Source: Limnomonas spitsbergensis (taxonomy: Eukaryota; Chlorophyta; Chlorophyceae; Chlamydomonadales). From it: a stretch of DNA of 64,000 nucleotides. The stretch lies in contig JAYJMM010000027.1 in assembly GCA_037349105.1 (NCBI GenBank), positions 1,302,001 to 1,366,000 on the forward strand, in the 5' to 3' direction. The notes below the pieces were generated by a model, which worked only from the letters and a program-made list of their open reading frames with translations, was not told the DNA's origin and did no database searches. The position numbers were made by a program, and so were the translations under genes. Of this stretch, positions 57,675-64,000 are shown piece by piece (positions within the stretch are counted from its first letter, which is position 1; each line of letters opens with the position of its first letter).

Positions 57675-59000
57675 CAATTCTTGCCACCCGCCGCTACAGC
57701 ACAGGGCGGGTCATATGTATCGTAAAAACGCGGACAGGCCCAGCAGTGCAAGGAGGTTAGGTCATGACTTGATATCAGTACCATATTGACTGTGCTCTAA
57801 CCTGATTGATAGCAGTGCACTAATACTGGTAGGCACCAACTGCCCCTTGAGATAATCAAACGCAAACACAATGGGCTTAAGGAGTCCACTTGACAGAATC
57901 ACCAACTCCAATACAATTATGTTTTGAGATAACTTGGCCATGCTGAGGGGCCTGCATCTAATTTTTTTAGGATGTTATATTGCAGTGCTGGCCTCCATAG
58001 CTGAAGTATTACCTGTTGTAAAGCCTAGGGTTGTGGCTCTGAAACCACCAATGCTGTTTTTTCCATCCTCTCGCAAAACCAGTCCTCGGCAGATCTGGCT
58101 GGCTCAGCTTAGATAAGAAGGGGGGCCTGGAATAAAGGACATGAAAATCAAGATGTGTGAATAAAGAGTGGATACCTAACTTGAGGCATTCTGGAACTCA
58201 ATGGCAGTGATATGGGAGCTTGCATGGCTGAGGGGCTGCATGGGGCTAGGGGCATGGCTTCCTGGCAAGCCACCTTTGCCCCAAATTTGCAGCCTCAGGA
58301 GTGGGGAATGGTGCATAAATTGGGGGGTCAGTCTTAATTAGCTACTCTCAGGCTCTCTGAATCACCAGACATCATAGCAATCAGACAGGTTTGGAGTGGA
58401 TTCCAATCCATCAAAGACAGCCCTGATGTGGGCCACATGGAAGGCCATATCTGCATGTTGGACTGGCCAAATGACCCAGGGAAGGTGGCAATGCCTCCGC
58501 TTATTGCCCACCTACACCCACTTCAGGTTATACCTTAACCGTTTTTTGGCAAATTTTCAGGCTCAGCCGCCGCAAGTTTGGTACCCAACAGGGCAGGTTT
58601 TGACATCCAACTGCCATTCGGATGCAAATGATACCCCAATAGACCTCAATAAACCGTGTATGGCAAGCTGATTACAGCACTTGACGATGTAGCAACACAC
58701 CAGGTCGATCGAGGCAGTTCCTAGAGAGATGACTTCAAATTGCAGTTGGTACTGCTAGTGTGGACCAGGTTGGGACGGCAGGTCAAACCTCAGTACCCCT
58801 AAAACGTGTCGATACATCTGACCCGCCCTGTACCCGGAAGAAAAGCTCGCAGGTCTTGAACGTCATCAGTGGGACCCGGACCATGCACACACATGGTTGG
58901 GAAGTGCAACACCCACGCAAAGCGAAATAAGACCTGGCTACTCAAGAGCACACAATTGGCATCCCTAACATTATTGCATTTCAGGGCCTCATTTGCTCCC

Positions 59001-60114
59001 ATGGGGCTCACCTCTGAAGAACTCCGTTGGGCTATCGTAACGAGCGAGGTGGAATGAGAACCACGACATCTCCAAGACAGCTAGGCAGCTTGGACTATCC
59101 GACAGGGTTGTGGAGCACTGGGTGCAGCGATATAAAGATTCCGGAGTTGTCCACGTCGCGCCAAAGTCCGGCAAGAAGAAGATCCTCAGCCCAGAGGCGG
59201 AGTCCCGGGCCTATGACCTGCTGCTGAGCAACCAGCATGGTGGTGCAAAAACAGTTGCACAGGAGCTTGGGACATTAGGCTTGGTCACCAGGACAGTGGG
59301 GAAGAAGACTGTCACTCGAGCAGCCCGGAGGCACGCATCGGAGATTGGGAAAAAATTGAGGGTTCAGCGGGGTGCGCCTAGGAAGCAGCTTTCGGGGTCA
59401 ACTCGACAGAAGCGGTTGGACTTCTGCAAAGCCAGCAAGGAAAGGGACTGGAGCCACGTCCTCTTCACCGACTGGAAGAAGTTTCCATTTACCTACCCAG
59501 GGGTGAAGGTGCAGCCTGTGTCCTAGGGCATGGAGGGTGAGGGTGAGAGAGCGGTACGTGAGGCAGCCTCTACAAATCACCCCATGGTCCTCAACGTGTA
59601 TGCGGGCATCTGCAAGTGGGGAATCAGCAAGCTTCACTTTGTGGCAGGCACCAGCAGCCAGAAGACCACCTTCAAGAACAAGAAGGGCCAGGTGGCCAGG
59701 AATATCACCACATAGGAGTATGAGGAGGTCGTGAAGGCGACATTCCTGCCTGAGGGACAGCGCCTTTTCACCCAGCACGACATTGCTACATGGTACCTTA
59801 AGCAGGACAACGACCCTATTCACAGAGCAGCCATACCTGTGGTGAAGAGGTGGAACTCCCAGCGTGGCAGCAGCGTGGGCCTCCTCCAGAAGTGGCCTCC
59901 CAACAGCCCGGACTTGAGGCCGATCGAGAACTTTTGGGGATATATGCAGGCCAAGATGGACGCTAAGGGATGCATAACTCTACAGGAGTTTAAGGGATCC
60001 CTGATCAAGGAGGTAGAAGCAGTATCCAATGAGTACTTCTCTAAGCTGGTGGGCAGCATGCCCAAAAGGATCGTTGCATGCATCCGCAAGAAGGGCGACA
60101 AGACAAAATATTGA
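59001..60114 (+). pseudogene. Tc1/mariner transposase, array copy 13
   Basis: As copy 12: CGAG duplication at 59041-59048, two TAG codons, and AAG at the third site (59800-59802). Confidence 0.85.
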
Positions 60115-61440
60115 AAATTCTTGCCACCCGCCGCTACAGCACAGGGCGGGTCATATGTATCGTAAAAACGCGGACAGGCCCAGCAGTGCAAGGAGGTTAG
60201 GGCATGACTTGATATCAGTACCATATTGACTGTGATCTAACCTGATTGATAGCAGTGCACTAATACTGGTAGGCACCAACTGCCCCTTGAGATAATCAAA
60301 CGCAAACACAATGGGCTTAAGGAGTCCACTTGACAGAATCACCAACTCCAATACAATTATGTTTTGAGATAACTTGGCCATGCTGAGGGGCCTGCATCTA
60401 ATTTTTTTAGGATGTTATATTGCAGTGCTGGCCTCCATAGCTGAAGTATTACTTGTTGTAAAGCCTAGGGTTGTGGCTCTGAAACCACCAGTGCTGTTTT
60501 TTCCATCCTCTCGCAAAACCAGTCCTCGGCAGATCTGGCTGGCTCAGCTTAGATAAGAAGGGGGGCCTGGAATAAAGGACATGCAAATCAAGATGTGTGA
60601 ATAAAGAGTGGATACCTAACTTAAGGCATTCTGGAACTCAATGGCAGTGATATGGGAGCTTGCATGGCTGAGGGGCTGCATGGGGCTAGGGGCATGGCTT
60701 CATGGCAAGCCACCTTTGCCCCAAATTTGCAGCCTCAGGAGTGGGGAATGGTGCATAAATTGGGGGGGCAGTCTTAATTAGCTACTCTCAGGCTCTCTGA
60801 ATCACCAGACATCATAGCAATCAGACAGGTTTGGAGTGGATTCCAATCCATCAAAGACAGCCCTGATGTGGGCCACATGGAAGGCCATATCTGCATGTTG
60901 GACTGGCCAAATGACCCAGGGAAGGTGGCAATGCCTCCGCCTGTGGCCCACCTACACCCACTTCAGGTTATACCTTAACCGTTTTTTTGCAAATTTTCAG
61001 GCTCAGCCGCCGCAAGTTTGGTACCCAACAGGGCAGTTTTTGACATCCAACTGTCATTCGGATTCAAATGATACCCCAATAGACCTCAATAAACCGTGTA
61101 TGACAAGCTGATTACAGCACTTGACGATGTAGCAACACACCAGGTCGATCGAGGCAGTTCCTAGAGAGATGACTTCAAATTGCAGTTGGTACTGCTAGTG
61201 TGGACCAGGTTGGGACGGCAGGTCAAACCTCAGTACCCCTAAAACGTGTCGATACATCTGACCCGCCCTGTACCCGGAAGAAAAGCTCGCAGGTCTTGAA
61301 CTTCATCAGTGGGACCCGGACCATGCACACACATGGTTGGGAAGTGCAACACCCACGCAAAGCGAAATAAGACCTGGCTACTCAAGAGCACAAAATTGGC
61401 ATCCCTAACATTATTGCATTTCAGGGCCTCATTTGCTCCC

Positions 61441-62293
61441 ATGGGGCTCACCTCTGAAGAACTCCGTTGGGCTATCGTAACGAGGTGGAATGAGAACCAC
61501 GACATCTCCAAGACAGCTAGGCAGCTTGGACTATCCGACAGGGTTGTGGAGCACTGGGTGCAGCGATATAAAGATTCCGGAGTTGTCCACGTCGCGCCAA
61601 AGTCCGGCAAGAAGAAGATCCTCAGCCCAGAGGCGGAGTCCCGGGCCTATGACCTGCTGCTTTCCATTTACCTACCCAGGGGTGAAGGTGCAGCCTGTGT
61701 CCTAGGGCGTGGAGGGTGAGGGTGAGAGAGCGGTACGTGAGGCAGCCTCTCCAAATCACCCCATGGTCCTCAACGTGTATGCGGGCATCTGCAAGTGGGG
61801 AATCAGCAAGCTTCACTTTGTGGCAGGCACCAGCAGCCAGAAGACTACCTTTAAGAACAAGAAGGGCCAGGTGGCCAGGAATATCACCACATAGGAGTAT
61901 GAGGAGGTCGTGAAGGCGACATTCCTGCCTGAGGGACAGCGCCTTTTCACCCAGCACGACATTGCTACATGGTACCTTCAGCAGGACAACGACCCTACTC
62001 ACAGAGCAGCCATACCTGTGGTGAAGAGGTGGAACTCCCAGCGTGGCAGCAGCGTAGGCCTCCTCCAGAAGTGGCCTCCCAACAGCCCGGACTTGAGGCC
62101 GATCGAGAACTTTTGGGGATATATGCAGGCCAAGATGGACGCTAAGGGATGCATAACTCTACAGGAGTTTAAGGTATCCCTGATCAAGGAGGTAGAAGCA
62201 GTATCCAATGAGTACTTCTCTAAGCTGGTGGGCATCATGCCCAAAAGGATCGTTGCATGCATCCGCAAGAAGGGCGACAAGACAAAATATTGA
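61441..62293 (+). pseudogene. Tc1/mariner transposase, array copy 14, deleted
   Basis: About 263 bp are deleted (junction near 61662), removing the second DNA-binding region and the first catalytic Asp, and shifting the frame. The third TAG site is CAG (Gln, 61979-61981), the residue expected from the family. It lacks the CGAG duplication of copies 11-13. Confidence 0.85.
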
Positions 62294-63617
62294 CAATTCT
62301 TGCCACCCGCCGCTACAGCACAGAGCGGGTCATATGTATCGTAAAAACGCGGACAGGCCCAGCAGTGCAAGGAGGTTAGGTCATGACTTGATATCAGTAC
62401 CATATTTACTGTGCTCTAACCTGATTGATAGCAGTGCACTAATACTGGTAGGCACCAACTGCCCCTTGAGATAATCAAACGCAAACACAATGGGCTTAAG
62501 GAGTCCACTTGACAGAATCACCAACTCCAATAAAATTATGTTTTGAGATAACTTGGCCATGCTGAGGGGCCTGCATCTAATTTTTTAGGATGTTATATTG
62601 CAGTGCTGGCCTCCATAGCTGAAGTATTACCTGTTGTAAAGCCTAGGGTTGTGGCTCTGAAACCACCAGTGCTGTTTTTTCCATCCTCTTGCAAAACCAG
62701 TCCTCGGCAGATCTGGCTGGCTCAGCTTAGATAAGAAGGGGGGCCTGGAATAAAGGACATGAAAATCAAGATGTGTGAATAAAGAGTGGATACCTAACTT
62801 AAGGCATTCTGGAACTCAATGGCAGTGATATGGGAGCTTGCATGGCTGAGGGGCTGCATGGGGCAAGGGGCATGGCTTCCTGGCAAGCCACCTTTGCCCC
62901 AAAGTTGCAGCCTCAGGAGTGGGGAATGGTGCATAAATTGGGGGGCAGTCTTAATTAGCTACTCTCAGGCTCTCTGAATCACCAGACATCATAGCAATCA
63001 GACAGGTTTGGAGTGGATTCCAATCCATCAAAGACAGCCCTGATGTGGGCCACATGGAAGGCCATATCTGCATGTTGGACTGGCCAAATGACCCAGGGAA
63101 GGTGGCAATGCCTCCGCCTATGGCCCACCTACACCCACTTCAGGTTATACCTTAACCGTTTTTTGGCAAATTTTCAGACTCAGCCGCCGCAAGTTTGGTA
63201 CCCAACAGGGCAGTTTTTGACATCCAACTGCCATTCGGATTCAAATTATACCCCAATAGACCTCAATAAACCGTGTATGGCAAGCTGATTACAGCACTTA
63301 ACGATGTAGCAACACACCAGGTCGATCGAGGCAGTTCCTAGAGAGATGACTTCAAATTGCAGTTGGTACTGCTAGTGTGGACCAGGTTGGGACGGCAGGT
63401 CAAACCTCAGTACCCCTAAAACGTGTCGATACATCTGACCCGCCCTGTACCCGGAAGAAAAGCTCGCAGGTCTTGAACGTCATCAGTGGGACCCGGACCA
63501 TGCACACACATGGTTGGGAAGTGCAACACCCACGCAAAGCGAAATAAGACCTGGCTACTCAAGAGCACAAAATTGGCATCCCTAACATTATTGCATTTCA
63601 GGGCCTCGTTTGCTCCC

Positions 63618-64000
63618 ATGGGGCTCACCTCTGAAGAACTCCGTTGGGCTATCGTAACGAGGTGGAATGAGAACCACGACATCTCCAAGACAGCTAGGCA
63701 GCTTGGACTATCCGACAGGGTTGTGGAGCACTGGGTGCAGCGATATAAAGATTCCGGAGTTGTCCACGTCGCGCCAAAGACCGGCAAGAAGAAGATCCTC
63801 AGCCCAGAGGCGGAGTCCCGGGCCTATGACCTGCTGCTGAGCAACCAGCATGGTGGTGCAAAAACAGTCGCACAGGAGCTTGGGACATTAGGCTTGGTCA
63901 CCAGGCCAGTGGGGAAGAAGACTGTCATTCGAGCAGCCCGGAGGCACGCATCGGAGATTTGGAAAAATTGAGGGTTCAACGGGGTGCGCCTAGGAAGCAG
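63618..64000 (+). pseudogene. Tc1/mariner transposase, array copy 15, cut by the window end
   Basis: Only the N-terminal part is in the window. It is group B up to about 63780 (Val in KDSGVVHV) and group A from about 63862 (CAGTCGCAC, Pro in TRPVGKK, Ile in TVIRA), so it is a mosaic. A 1-base deletion near 63960 creates an early TGA. Confidence 0.8.

Larger units (their letters stand above)
29268..64000 (+). repeat. tandem array of a 2.44-kb mariner-bearing unit, 14 copies plus a partial
   Basis: Units begin with GGTTATACCTTAACC at 29268, 31710, 34149, 36588, 39027, 41464, 43900, 46337, 48776, 51211, 53647, 56086, 58526, 60966 and 63143. Lengths are 2,435-2,442 bp except the fourteenth (2,177 bp, internal deletion). 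The fifteenth runs off the window. Each unit has about 0.28 kb of leader, a Tc1/mariner transposon of about 1.35 kb, and about 0.8 kb of tail ending in a G-run of 5-12 bases and CCCACTTCAGG or a close variant. The tail has no recognised gene. Shared variants split copies into group A (1-5) and group B (6-14), as expected for unequal crossing-over. Confidence 0.97.

Noticed and set aside
29268..64000. CRISPR-like or rDNA array
   Set aside because: Units are 2.44 kb with a transposase and inverted repeats; there is no short repeat/spacer pattern and no rRNA sequence.
1..64000. tRNA and other structured RNA genes
   Set aside because: I looked for A/B-box and T-loop patterns by eye and found none convincing; a covariance-model scan would be decisive.

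Overview
This window looks like a repeat-rich, gene-poor stretch of a eukaryotic nuclear genome, most likely a green-lineage alga. The evidence is indirect: no operons or ribosome-binding sites; intron-like sequences with CTGAC branch points and TGTGCAG acceptors near 2.9-4.6 kb; a LINE with the domain order of the Chlamydomonas Dualen/RandI group; and a Ty3/gypsy element carrying a cytosine DNA methyltransferase, a combination known from charophyte algae. I cannot name the species, and I see no confident host housekeeping gene.

Layout. 1-10.4 kb: a 58-bp minisatellite (413-793); a 1-kb higher-order duplication of exon/intron-like units (2860-4632); a GC-rich palindromic promoter-like block (5905-6075); and a 707-codon Gag-like or unknown ORF on + (7637-9760). 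10.4-15.8 kb: a 5'-truncated, frameshifted LINE on the minus strand with reverse transcriptase, RNase H, a CCHC knuckle and a probable restriction-like endonuclease. 15.8-29.3 kb: a minus-strand Ty3/gypsy element apparently inserted into that LINE. Its 3' end has 230-bp direct repeats and a purine tract. Read 5' to 3', it encodes a retropepsin-like domain, Gag with zinc knuckles, a long unknown region, reverse transcriptase, RNase H, a DNMT3/DRM-like cytosine methyltransferase, integrase and a PHD finger. It is interrupted by a few in-frame UAG and UGA codons and a gag/pol frame change.

29.3-64 kb: a head-to-tail array of a 2.44-kb unit (14 units plus a partial fifteenth, running off the window), starting abruptly inside the gypsy coding region. 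Each unit holds one decayed Tc1/mariner transposon of about 1.35 kb plus about 1.1 kb of non-transposon DNA, so whole units were amplified rather than the transposon alone. The transposase has an unusual 39-residue D-to-E spacing and carries the same UAG codons in nearly every copy.

The inferred history is LINE, then gypsy insertion, then arrival and amplification of the mariner-bearing unit. The most notable content is the methyltransferase/PHD retrotransposon and the transposon-derived macrosatellite that cuts it.
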